A DNA stretch of 39,628 nucleotides. Source: CAYVGO01 sp964450725. Lineage in GTDB: Bacteria; Bacteroidota; Bacteroidia; Bacteroidales; UBA932. Shown here piece by piece: positions 32,637-39,628 of this stretch. The translations under genes were made by a program, and so were the position numbers. A model generated the notes under the pieces. The model saw only the letters and a program-made list of their open reading frames with translations. It did not search any database and was not told the origin of the DNA. Numbering within the stretch: the stretch's first letter is position 1; each line of letters starts with the position of its first letter. The stretch is from positions 1 to 39,628 of the forward strand of contig CAYVGO010000016.1 of assembly GCA_964450725.1 (NCBI GenBank), written 5' to 3'.

Positions 32637-33971
32637 TTAAAATATCGGCTTCCCGTCATAAAAGTCTAAAATCTTTGTACGAAACAAAAAATCATATTTT
32701 GACTGTACGCATTCTGACTGTGCTTTCACCAATCTGACTTTAACATCATTCAACTCAAAAATAGATGATTTTCCTTCGTCGTAACGTTTTTGAATGTATT
32801 TGTAAGAAAGGATGGTAGCGTCAACACTTTGTTCCAAAGCTTGATACTTTTCAGAAGCCGCAACTGCATTGTAATAGGCTTGATGTACCTCTTTTTGAAC
32901 ATTTTTTTTGGTAGAAATCAGTACTTGTTCTTGATTCTTTTGCGAAAATTCGGCAAGTTTTATTCTATGGTAAGTATCAAATCTACTAAAAATAGGAATA
33001 TTAATGTTTATTCCGACTGATGTTCGGCTATTACTACGAACTTGGTCAGCCAAAGGTAAATTAGGCCAATTATCTTTAAAATAATAATAATATCCGTTAC
33101 CGTAAGAGGCAGAAAGTCCAACCGTAGGATAGTGTTCAGCTTTACTAAGTTTTATGTCATAAGCAGAGCGTTGTAACTTATATTCGGCCGCTTTAACAAC
33201 AGAACGATGAAGCAAAGCGTGCTCATAAATAGTGTCTAAGGGAGAGAGTGATAAAGTATCTAAAACTACCGTTGCTGTATCTCCGATAAATTCAATGTCG
33301 AAATTTTCTGAAGACGGTAATTCCAAGAGTTGAGACAAGTCAAGCAACGCCAGCATAACTTGTTGTTTTTGCTGTACTCCATTAGCAATATCATTGGCTA
33401 ATAGTGCTTTATTTTGCACCAAATCACTTTCCGATATTTTTCCTGCAGCAAATTGAATTTGACTTTTTTCTACTTGTTGTTTAGATAATTCTATTTGTTG
33501 CTGTGCTATTTTATAGAGTTCTTTGGCAAACAGAACTTGTAGAAAAAAAGAGGTTACGTTTAACGCTAAATCTTCTTTAGCCTGTTCCAATTCTGCCATA
33601 GTTGCCTGTAAATCAAGAGCACTCGCTTTCTTTTGGTTTGTAATTTGGAACCCTGTAAAAAGCGGCATATTGGCAGATATTCCAAGAGAAGTAGAACTGG
33701 AACTATTTTGTTGATAAACACCAGAGGACGAAGGGGATTGTCCAAATCCGAAATTTTGTCCCAAGTTTCCGCTGAGGGTAGGTAACCAGGCATTTTTAGC
33801 CATTTTTAAACGTATTTCATCACTTTGCATGGCAATAATGCGCTGTTGAATAGTAACATTATGTTCGTACGCATGCTGAATACACTGTTCTAACGTCCAA
33901 ACCGATTGAGAGTAAAGAGAAATTGGTAAGAAAATTACGAAAAAAATCAGTAACTTTTTTTGATGTAACAT
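32637..33971 (-). CDS. TolC-family outer membrane channel
   Basis: This protein has 444 residues. A signal peptide (1-22, ending LYSQ) precedes two repeated outer-membrane efflux (OEP) domains, each starting with a long helical hairpin. The first begins at WTLEQCIQHAYEHN (about 26-39). The second half includes GININIPIFSRFDTYHR near 310-326. Such trimers form the periplasm-spanning exit duct for efflux or type I secretion. It starts 17 bp after the adaptor gene. No inner-membrane pump gene accompanies them. Confidence 0.92.
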   Translation of the reverse strand: MLHQKKLLIFFVIFLPISLYSQSVWTLEQCIQHAYEHNVTIQQRIIAMQSDEIRLKMAKNAWLPTLSGNLGQNFGFGQSPSSSGVYQQNSSSSTSLGISANMPLFTGFQITNQKKASALDLQATMAELEQAKEDLALNVTSFFLQVLFAKELYKIAQQQIELSKQQVEKSQIQFAAGKISESDLVQNKALLANDIANGVQQKQQVMLALLDLSQLLELPSSENFDIEFIGDTATVVLDTLSLSPLDTIYEHALLHRSVVKAAEYKLQRSAYDIKLSKAEHYPTVGLSASYGNGYYYYFKDNWPNLPLADQVRSNSRTSVGININIPIFSRFDTYHRIKLAEFSQKNQEQVLISTKKNVQKEVHQAYYNAVAASEKYQALEQSVDATILSYKYIQKRYDEGKSSIFELNDVKVRLVKAQSECVQSKYDFLFRTKILDFYDGKPIF

Positions 33972-33988
33972 GGTGTCTATTTTATAAA

Positions 33989-35086
33989 TTACTGTATTTT
34001 TACCATTCCTCTGACCTTTTCATCGGAAACCAAGCCTTCAACAACTTCAACATTGATTCCGTCAGACAATCCGAGTTTCACAGGCTTACGTTCAAACTCC
34101 TGCTTCGGAGTTTCTTTCTTTAGGATATAGACAAAGGTACTGTCATTACTAAATTCTACTGAATTTTCAGGTATGGATAGTACACTGTCCCGCTGATCTA
34201 AAACAATTTCGGCATTGGCACTGTAACCGGCTCTGATAAAAACTGTATCGGGAATTTTTACAGCTGCTTTAATTTCAAATAACACAGCGCCGCTTTCTTC
34301 TGTTCCTTTCGGAGCAATATACTCTAAAATAGCATCAAACTTTTTATCTTGAAGAGCTCCAACGGTTAATATCATCGGCATTTTTTCCTTGACCCTGCCT
34401 ACTTCTGTTTCATCAATTTTACCTTTAAAAATCATATCGTTCATATTCGCAACAGACGCAATTGTTGTTCCATCATTAAAAGTATTGGATTGAATAACGG
34501 AGTTTCCCACTTTTATGGGTATATCCAAAATCATTCCGGTGATTGTTGACCGAATTTGAGTATTGCTATACTGTGAAAACTTTTTAGAAATCCCCAACTT
34601 TACAATTTCCAAATTGTCGGTAGCATTTTGTAATTCTTCTTTCGATCTTTGATATTCTACTTCTGTAGTTTCCATTTCAGAGGTAGAAATTACACCCGAC
34701 TGGAAAAGTTTTTTCTGTCGGTCATATTCCTGCTGTTGTTTGTTCATGGTTAATTGTGCCAGATTGACTCGAGACTCTGCACTGTTAAGGTTTGCAACAT
34801 CGGGCACTACTTTTACTTGAGCGATTACTTCTCCAACCATTACTTTTTCTCCGGTTTCTTTCAAAATAGCAGATATAATTCCTGAAATTTGAGGTTTTAC
34901 TAATACTTCAAAACGTGGTTCTACCTTACCTGTAGCTACTGTTTTTTTATAAATATTCTTTTTTTCCGCAGTAACAATATCATAAATAATTTCTTTAGGT
35001 TGGGATTTATTCCATAAAAACCAAAATGTCAAAAATACAAAGAGTGAAAGTACAACAATAAGAATAATTTTAAAGACTTTTTTCAT
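33989..35086 (-). CDS. Periplasmic adaptor (HlyD/RND membrane-fusion family)
   Basis: This protein has 365 residues with an N-terminal membrane segment (about 7-27). A split biotinyl-lipoyl domain follows (TGKVEPRFEVLVKPQISG at about 53-70), then a coiled-coil hairpin (about 100-160) and beta-barrel and membrane-proximal domains (AGYSANAEIVLDQRDSVLSIPENSV). Closest in layout to MacA-type adaptors that pair with MacB ABC pumps. It is followed by the TolC gene, but no MacB or RND gene is next to it, so the partner pump must be elsewhere. Confidence 0.9.
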   Translation of the reverse strand: MKKVFKIILIVVLSLFVFLTFWFLWNKSQPKEIIYDIVTAEKKNIYKKTVATGKVEPRFEVLVKPQISGIISAILKETGEKVMVGEVIAQVKVVPDVANLNSAESRVNLAQLTMNKQQQEYDRQKKLFQSGVISTSEMETTEVEYQRSKEELQNATDNLEIVKLGISKKFSQYSNTQIRSTITGMILDIPIKVGNSVIQSNTFNDGTTIASVANMNDMIFKGKIDETEVGRVKEKMPMILTVGALQDKKFDAILEYIAPKGTEESGAVLFEIKAAVKIPDTVFIRAGYSANAEIVLDQRDSVLSIPENSVEFSNDSTFVYILKKETPKQEFERKPVKLGLSDGINVEVVEGLVSDEKVRGMVKIQ

Positions 35087-35128
35087 GCTTCAATCACAAT
35101 ATAATACATAATAAAATTTAAAGAAGAA

Positions 35129-35136
35129 CAAAGGTA
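35129..35136 (-). promoter_or_regulatory. -7 promoter element for the adaptor-TolC unit
   Basis: The minus strand reads TACCTTTG, 42 bp before the adaptor start. No clear TTG is seen at -33. It is back to back with the promoter at 35208-35241, so the region is divergent. Confidence 0.55.
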
Positions 35137-35207
35137 ATTATTTTTTTGAATTTGTATTATTTCATCATTTCAACCTTCAAAATACTTTGTAGCATTTAAT
35201 CATAGTT

Positions 35208-35241
35208 TTTGACATCTTATCGAAATAAAGTATTACTTTTG
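35208..35241 (+). promoter_or_regulatory. Promoter of the lipocalin-like lipoprotein
   Basis: TTTG (35208-35211), 22 bp, then TACTTTTG (35234-35241), a TAnnTTTG match. It lies 35 bp before the ATG at 35277. Confidence 0.65.
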
Positions 35242-35276
35242 TGCCCACTATTCACTTAAATTAATATTTTTAGAAC

Positions 35277-35836
35277 ATGAAAAAAACATTTTTTATTTTT
35301 ATGGCAATAGCCTTTGCCAACGTTTTATTATTTACCTCTTGTGAAAAAGACAAGTCGGATATTGTCGGTACTTGGGTAGCAGTCAAAGTGGGAGGATCTC
35401 GTACTGTCGTTCCTGCAGTTCCTGCGAATATTATCGAAGACTTAAGTGCCGTTGATGAATGGCACGCAAAGTATGCGACTAGCCTTCCTTTGGAGGTTAA
35501 AGATATTCCAACAGGAGGGGCCAAACAATAAGATTTGGAGATGATGGAAAAACCTATGATGTATCCGATACTAAAGAGGAACTTACTGGAACCTACACTT
35601 ATAGTGATGGGGAATTAAGGATTTCTGAAACCGGGGACACCCAGGGAACAGCGTTTTCAGTAGTAATTGCAGGAAATTCATTGAAAATCACAGAAACAAA
35701 TATAGAAACGCTGAAACAATATGTTGATGATGATGCTAACCTTAAAGCGATATTGGAAGGGAAGCCTTATTACACCACTGATTTAAGTAAGTATGTAATA
35801 ACAAACAAAACTATCATGGAATTTACACGTAAATAA
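35277..35836 (+). pseudogene. Lipocalin-like lipoprotein, frameshifted
   Basis: The gene begins with a lipoprotein signal (lipobox LFTSC, then EKDKS) and a lipocalin-type IVGTW motif. The first frame stops at 35529-35531 after 84 codons. From about 35525 the -1 frame continues open for 103 codons (TIRFGDDGKTYDV through KTIMEFTRK) to TAA at 35834-35836. One extra A in the AAA at 35523-35525 would restore a single 186-residue protein reading GGAKTIRFGDDG at the junction. No slippery heptamer is present, so this is a mutation or a sequencing error, not obvious recoding. The pseudogene has its own promoter and terminator. Function unknown; probably a small outer-membrane lipoprotein. Confidence 0.8.
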
Positions 35837-35856
35837 ACTTTACCCAACACAATCTC

Positions 35857-35884
35857 AAAACCGCTCTCAAAGGCGGTTTTTTTT
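35857..35884 (+). terminator. Rho-independent terminator after the lipoprotein
   Basis: AAAACCGC (35857-35864) pairs with GCGGTTTT (35873-35880) around an 8-nt loop, with eight consecutive T ending at 35884. It begins 21 bp after the repaired gene's stop, which supports the view that the second frame belongs to the gene. Confidence 0.88.
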
Positions 35885-35925
35885 ATATTCTTTCGGAAAA
35901 TAAGTTTCAAAACAAAACCACAATA

Positions 35926-35957
35926 TTTGTCGAACTCAGGAAAATGGAATAACTTTG
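35926..35957 (+). promoter_or_regulatory. Promoter of the esterase-TfoX unit
   Basis: TTTG (35926-35929), exactly 20 bp, then TAACTTTG (35950-35957): full consensus. It lies 43 bp before the ATG at 36001. Confidence 0.8.
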
Positions 35958-36000
35958 AAGCGAAAAAGACCAATTATTTTAAACTTTAAATGAATGACTT

Positions 36001-37386
36001 ATGAAAAAAATCTCACTACTTCTTGTTATTGCTTTTATAAATCTCACTCTCTTTGCTCAACTCAGATTACCCGCTATTTTTGGAGATAACATGGTTTTAC
36101 AACGTAAAAATATTGTAACCATTTGGGGATGGGAAAGTGCCAGTGCCAAAATTCGACTTGTTGCCGGCTGGAATACCAAAGATACTATTCAAACAACTTG
36201 TAATGACATGGCAAAATGGAGTACGCAATTACAAACTCCGGATGCCGGAGGGCCATATACCATTACCATTTTAGGTAAACAGCAACTTACTTTAAACAAT
36301 ATCATGATTGGTGAAGTTTGGTTGTGTAGCGGACAATCTAATATGGAATGGACATATAGCCACGGAGGATTAAAAGATAAAGAGAAAGAGGTTGCGGCGG
36401 CTAATTATCCCAATATCCGTATTTTTTCAACACAACGTATTGCTTCTCAAACCTCACAAGATAACTGTTACGGAGAATGGAAAGAATGTTCTCCTGAAAC
36501 ATTGCCGTCAACAAGCGCTACAGCCTATTTTTTTGCCCGTAAATTACATCAGGAATTAAATATTCCTGTCGGAATTGTTATTTCTGCATGGGGAGGTACA
36601 TCTGCGGAAGTTTGGACTCCAGAAGAAAAAGTTAAACAAAATAAAACGCTGCATCAAGCCGCCGCAAGTATAAAACCTACACCTTGGTGGCCGATTGTTT
36701 CGGGGTGTTGTTACAACAGCATGATATATCCTCTTATTCCGTTTTCATTTGCCGGAGTAATTTGGTATCAGGGAGAATCAAATGTAGAGCGACATGACTC
36801 TTATGATTTGCTTATGCGTACGTTGATTGATTCGTGGCGAGAAAACTTTAAAACCCAGTTGCCTTTTTATTTTGTACAAATAGCACCTTTTGCCAATTAT
36901 AACCCTAAAGGAAATATTCCCAAATTGCGTGAAGCACAAGAGAAAACGTCGGAGTATGAAGGTTGTGGAATGGTTGTTATCAATGACTTAATTGACGATG
37001 TTAACAACATTCACCCGGCCAATAAAATTGATGTAGGAGTAAGGCTCGCCAACCTTGCACTTAAAAATAATTACGGAAAAGATGCCGGAGGACACACTTA
37101 TCCTAAAATAACACACGTTACACTATCAGCAAAAAATATTACGTTAACGGTAGAAAGTCCTACCGGTATTAAAATTATTAAGAATGATGGATTTCAAATA
37201 GCCGGAGAAGACGGAAATTTTATGCCTGCAAGTATCAAGTTGGGAAAAAAGAATGAAATTGTACTCTCAGCCAAAAATATGAAAAACCCTAAATATGTTC
37301 GTTATTTATTTGACGATGCTTCATTGTGCAGTATTATATCTGTAGAAGGATTACCACTTCTACCTTTTAGAAATGATAATTTCTAA
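36001..37386 (+). CDS. Secreted sialate O-acetylesterase-like SGNH esterase
   Basis: This protein has 461 residues with a signal peptide ending LFAQ (residue 20). Residues 21-100 resemble the N-terminal beta domain of the family (LPAIFGDNMVLQR). The SGNH hydrolase core follows: block I CSGQSNM with the nucleophile Ser113, WGGT near 199-202, WYQGESN at 255-261, and the catalytic His338 in NNIHPANK with Asp nearby. The family (PF03629) removes O-acetyl groups from sialic acids or from plant and host glycans; the substrate is not fixed by sequence. It lies 31 bp before the TfoX-N gene, probably in one transcript. Confidence 0.92.
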   Translation: MKKISLLLVIAFINLTLFAQLRLPAIFGDNMVLQRKNIVTIWGWESASAKIRLVAGWNTKDTIQTTCNDMAKWSTQLQTPDAGGPYTITILGKQQLTLNNIMIGEVWLCSGQSNMEWTYSHGGLKDKEKEVAAANYPNIRIFSTQRIASQTSQDNCYGEWKECSPETLPSTSATAYFFARKLHQELNIPVGIVISAWGGTSAEVWTPEEKVKQNKTLHQAAASIKPTPWWPIVSGCCYNSMIYPLIPFSFAGVIWYQGESNVERHDSYDLLMRTLIDSWRENFKTQLPFYFVQIAPFANYNPKGNIPKLREAQEKTSEYEGCGMVVINDLIDDVNNIHPANKIDVGVRLANLALKNNYGKDAGGHTYPKITHVTLSAKNITLTVESPTGIKIIKNDGFQIAGEDGNFMPASIKLGKKNEIVLSAKNMKNPKYVRYLFDDASLCSIISVEGLPLLPFRNDNF

Positions 37387-37417
37387 ACACGTTTTCAAAT
37401 AATAAGTCTGTATTACA

Positions 37418-37753
37418 ATGGCTACATCTATTGATTATATTGAGTTTGTCATGGATTCACTTTCGGGAATTCAACTTGATTTTCGGTATAAAAAGATGTT
37501 TGGAGAGTACTGCATTTACGCTAACGACAAGCCGATATTGCTTGCTTGTGATAATAATGTGTTGGTGAAGATGCACCCCTGTATTGAATCGTTGATGATC
37601 AATGTTCAGACTATTATTCCCTACAAAGGTTCAAAACCGTACTATTTATTAGATATGGATAATCATGTTCTTGTCTCACAAGTGGTCAAATTATTAGAAC
37701 AGAATACAGAGATTCCAAAACCTCGCAAGCGTAAGCATTTAGATAAAGCATAA
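37418..37753 (+). CDS. TfoX N-terminal domain protein
   Basis: This protein has 111 residues and consists of only the TfoX-N domain (PF04993). The motif YKKMFGEYCIYANDKPILLACDNNVLVK-like core (about 23-50) is clear, ending with a basic tail (KPRKRKH). In gamma-proteobacteria TfoX activates competence genes, but stand-alone N domains are common in many bacteria with no assigned role. It lies between the esterase and a good terminator. Confidence 0.85.
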   Translation: MATSIDYIEFVMDSLSGIQLDFRYKKMFGEYCIYANDKPILLACDNNVLVKMHPCIESLMINVQTIIPYKGSKPYYLLDMDNHVLVSQVVKLLEQNTEIPKPRKRKHLDKA

Positions 37754-37760
37754 TTCTAAT

Positions 37761-37785
37761 AGCCGAGAAATCGGCTGTTTTTTTT
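37761..37785 (+). terminator. Rho-independent terminator after the TfoX-N gene
   Basis: AGCCGA (37761-37766), GAAA loop, TCGGCT (37771-37776), then G and eight T (37778-37785). It starts 8 bp after the stop codon and closes the esterase-TfoX unit, only 20 bp before the next start. Confidence 0.9.
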
Positions 37786-37804
37786 AGAAATAGTCAATTC
37801 TTTT

Positions 37805-38632
37805 ATGTTAAAATCATCTATCATTATATTGTTACACCGTAACACAAATTATCTACTATCGCCCATTCCAAAGTATCAGATACTTTTTTGCGTAGTGTTA
37901 TTATTTTCTTCTGTAATTTCTGCCCAAAACATCAACCAAATTGATTCTTTAGGTAGAAAACAAGGAAAATGGGAAAAAAAATATCCTAACGGACAAATTG
38001 CTTATCGTGGAACTTTTAAAGATGATAAAATTGTCGGGACATTTTGGCGGTACTATGATAATGGTAAAAGAATGGCCAAAATGAGCTATACTACAGCCGG
38101 AGATTCTGCATTTGTAGAAATGTATTCTATTGTAGGAACCCTGCAAGCATCAGGAGTAATGGTAAACCAAAAAAAAACGGGATTGTGGAAAGGTTACGAG
38201 AAGGATGGACAAATTATCATGACGATGTATTATAAAAACGGGAGTTTAGACTCAGTCATGAAAGTTTATGATAAGTATCCACAAGTGATAGAAGTTAAAC
38301 ATTTTGTTAAAGGTGTACAAACAGGACTGTATAACAAATTTGACGACAACGGACGCTTAGCAGTAGAAATGCTCTATTTGCAGGGAAGGCCACATGGCAG
38401 GGCAAGATTTTATTATACTAATGGTAGAGTAAGGGTTGAAGGTGTCTATTACCAAGGATTTAGAAAAGGAGATTGGACGTTTTATAATCCTGACGGAACT
38501 TTACTTAAAACATTACATTATGTTAATGGTGTACCAGAAAAACAAGAAGAGTTAGACGAAGAACTATCAAAAGTTTTAGATAGTTTGCTGCAAAATAAAG
38601 ATTACTTTCAAGAACCGGAGATGGCAATGTAG
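37805..38632 (+). CDS. Secreted MORN-variant (YwqK-like) repeat protein
   Basis: This protein has 275 residues. An N-terminal hydrophobic signal (about 25-41, ending SVISAQ) follows an unusually long polar lead of about 24 residues; no later Met would give a shorter signal peptide. The body is made of about nine units of the MORN-variant type (G-x-W-x-x-Y/F-x-x-NG then G-x-Y/F): for example KQGKWEKKYPNGQ, GLWKGYEKDGQ, GRARFYYTNGRVRVEGVYY and KGDWTFYNPDG. The family (PF07661) is often labelled a YwqK-type antitoxin, but secretion here makes an antitoxin role unlikely. It probably acts in the periplasm or at the surface. It ends in an acidic tail. Confidence 0.85.
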   Translation: MLKSSIIILLHRNTNYLLSPIPKYQILFCVVLLFSSVISAQNINQIDSLGRKQGKWEKKYPNGQIAYRGTFKDDKIVGTFWRYYDNGKRMAKMSYTTAGDSAFVEMYSIVGTLQASGVMVNQKKTGLWKGYEKDGQIIMTMYYKNGSLDSVMKVYDKYPQVIEVKHFVKGVQTGLYNKFDDNGRLAVEMLYLQGRPHGRARFYYTNGRVRVEGVYYQGFRKGDWTFYNPDGTLLKTLHYVNGVPEKQEELDEELSKVLDSLLQNKDYFQEPEMAM

Positions 38633-39060
38633 AAATAGCGGTTAGTGAAATACATTCTGCGAAAAACAGGTAAAACAACTTGTGTTGGGAGGAATGACCA
38701 TAGAAAACACATCTGTAGGCAATAATCTCTATAATTCGGAACTGATTTGGTTGGTGGGCGAAGTCGAACCATAAGTTGTAATTGATTTCTCTCATCATCA
38801 AAAATTTGCAAATCACGTTTTATTATAAGAAATTTTTCTATATCTGACTGAATGACAGAACCAAGTAGAGAAGCTAAAAGTTGTAGGTAACGATTTAGTG
38901 ACAATGCGACTTCATTAAACCTCTGTGCTTTGCAGATTTTCGAACAACTCTGAAAGCAAAGATATGCATAATCAGGAAATAAACAATAATAGCTCGGATT
39001 ATTCGTGCTTAGAGGTAGGTGATATACTAAACGGCAGTAACTTTTAGGATGCTACTGCCG
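38633..39060. other. Region with one long open minus frame, no recognised gene
   Basis: No gene is supported by homology I recognise. The minus strand has one frame without stops from about 39050 to 38608 (about 145 codons; text such as CKAQRFNEVALSLNRYLQ and KFLIIKRDLQIFDDERNQ). It lacks an ATG until 38904 and overlaps the end of the MORN gene. It may be a decayed or partial gene or chance. A hairpin closes the region on the right. Confidence 0.5.
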
Positions 39061-39062
39061 TT
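39030..39062 (-). terminator. Hairpin at the end of the AraC-type gene
   Basis: AACGGCAGTA (39030-39039) pairs perfectly with TACTGCCGTT (39053-39062) around a 13-nt loop, and the arm includes the stop codon of the AraC-type frame. The U-tract on the minus side is short (TTTAGT), so it is a weak or imperfect terminator. Confidence 0.55.
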
Positions 39063-39584
39063 ATTTTATTTGCATCTTTTTTCTCAGATTACCCGGAGTA
39101 TCGCCCAGATATTGTTTGCAAAAACTATTGAACTGCTGTGGTGACGAGAAGTTAAACTCGTCGATAATATCGGCAAAAGGGATATAAGGTATTGACAAAC
39201 GGTGCTTGATATGTTCGGCTCGCCTTTGTATGAGCCATTGGTACACCGAATCGCCAAACTCTTTTTTGAACAGGCGCCGGAAGGTGTGTACGTCATAGCC
39301 GCAGAGTTCCGCCAACTCTTCCGTGTAGTTGGTTTTGCGGTAATGGGTCAATACGAGGCTCTTGAAGGGCACTTGCTCGTCGGTCATCGGGTGGAAGAAC
39401 GAGCGGAGTTCTTCGGCGGAGTAATAGCGGGTGAATGTGCGTGTCCCGTGTGGCAGAATATCAGGTAGTTGATATCCGTATCGTTATAGATGGTCGTTCC
39501 AGCCGGAAAGGACATTGTTTCAAAATGACAGTCGGCGGGATTCTCATCGCAAAAGGACTGTCTTTGTTTGTACTGAGAAATCAT
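39061..39584 (-). pseudogene. AraC-type regulator, frameshifted and probably internally deleted
   Basis: Two frames together look like one AraC-family protein. From ATG at 39584, about 50 residues read like a cupin-type sensor start (SFPAGTTIYNDTDINYLIF) before the frame ends at 39384. In another frame, TFTRYYSAEELRSFFHP leads into two AraC helix-turn-helix motifs (ELAELCGYDVHTFRRLFKKEFG; FADIIDEFNFSSPQQFNSFCKQYLG) ending at 39061. One missing base near the GGG in CACGGGACACG would join them. Even joined, the product is about 175 residues, versus about 270-300 for full AraC regulators, so most of the sensor domain appears to be lost. Base composition (50-60% G+C) differs sharply from the rest. 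Confidence 0.75.
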
Positions 39585-39628
39585 GATTTTAAAAACGATG
39601 TTCTTCCTATATAATTATCATGCTCGGG

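Noticed and set aside
35515..35535. Programmed -1 frameshift in the lipocalin-like gene
   Set aside because: The zero-frame codons at the site (GCC AAA CAA) do not form a slippery X-XXY-YYZ heptamer, and no downstream pseudoknot is apparent.
38523..38816. A 97-codon minus frame overlapping the MORN gene end
   Set aside because: It overlaps a well-supported gene and a longer open frame on the same strand; no motif supports it.

Overview
The window is a low-GC (roughly 35-37% by eye) chromosomal segment from a member of the Bacteroidota, most likely order Bacteroidales. The grounds are the gene order of its ribosomal cluster, promoters of the TAnnTTTG (-7) / TTG (-33) type, the near absence of Shine-Dalgarno sequences, lipoproteins with a Cys-Glu-Lys-Asp-Lys start, and InlB-type (Listeria-Bacteroides) repeats. 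I cannot name the genus from sequence alone.

Layout. 1-1293 (minus): a surface lipoprotein built from InlB-type repeats, cut by the left edge. 1766-4219 (minus): a transcription unit of a two-domain DUF1080 / 3-keto-glycoside hydrolase-like protein followed by galactokinase. 4468-22886 (plus): one uninterrupted str-S10-spc-alpha supercluster (rpsL-rpsG-fusA, rpsJ to rplP, rpmC to rpmJ including secY, map and infA, then rpsM-rpsK-rpsD-rpoA-rplQ). It has a promoter before rpsL, a second promoter between rplP and rpmC, a terminator-like hairpin between rpsD and rpoA, and a strong terminator after rplQ. tuf and adk are absent from it. 23012-27341 (plus): acetate-type transporter, ffh, and an MsbA-like ABC exporter. 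27526-35086 (minus): LptF/G permease, tgt, Mrp, lytic transglycosylase, rpsT with tRNA-Glu(TTC), TolC and a periplasmic adaptor. 35277-38632 (plus): a frameshifted lipoprotein, a sialate O-acetylesterase-like esterase, a TfoX-N protein and a MORN-variant protein. 38633-39628: a low-coding stretch with one long open minus frame, then a GC-rich, frameshifted and apparently shortened AraC-type regulator.

Two runs of exactly 100 N (17091-17190 and 18784-18883) are each flanked by an identical 55-bp sequence. They look like unmerged contig ends sharing a 55-mer, not missing DNA. Removing the Ns and one copy of each duplicate restores an intact secY start and a 256-residue map; as it stands, map appears broken.

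Most of the window is core machinery: translation, protein export (SecY, Ffh), envelope assembly (LptF/G, transglycosylase, exporter) and tRNA modification. No convincing new defence or mobile system is present. The items most worth a second look are the rpsD-rpoA hairpin, the promoter plus perfect inverted repeat between rplP and rpmC, the competing hairpins upstream of ffh, a tRNA-guanine transglycosylase without its zinc cysteines, the two broken genes near the right end, and the assembly artefacts.
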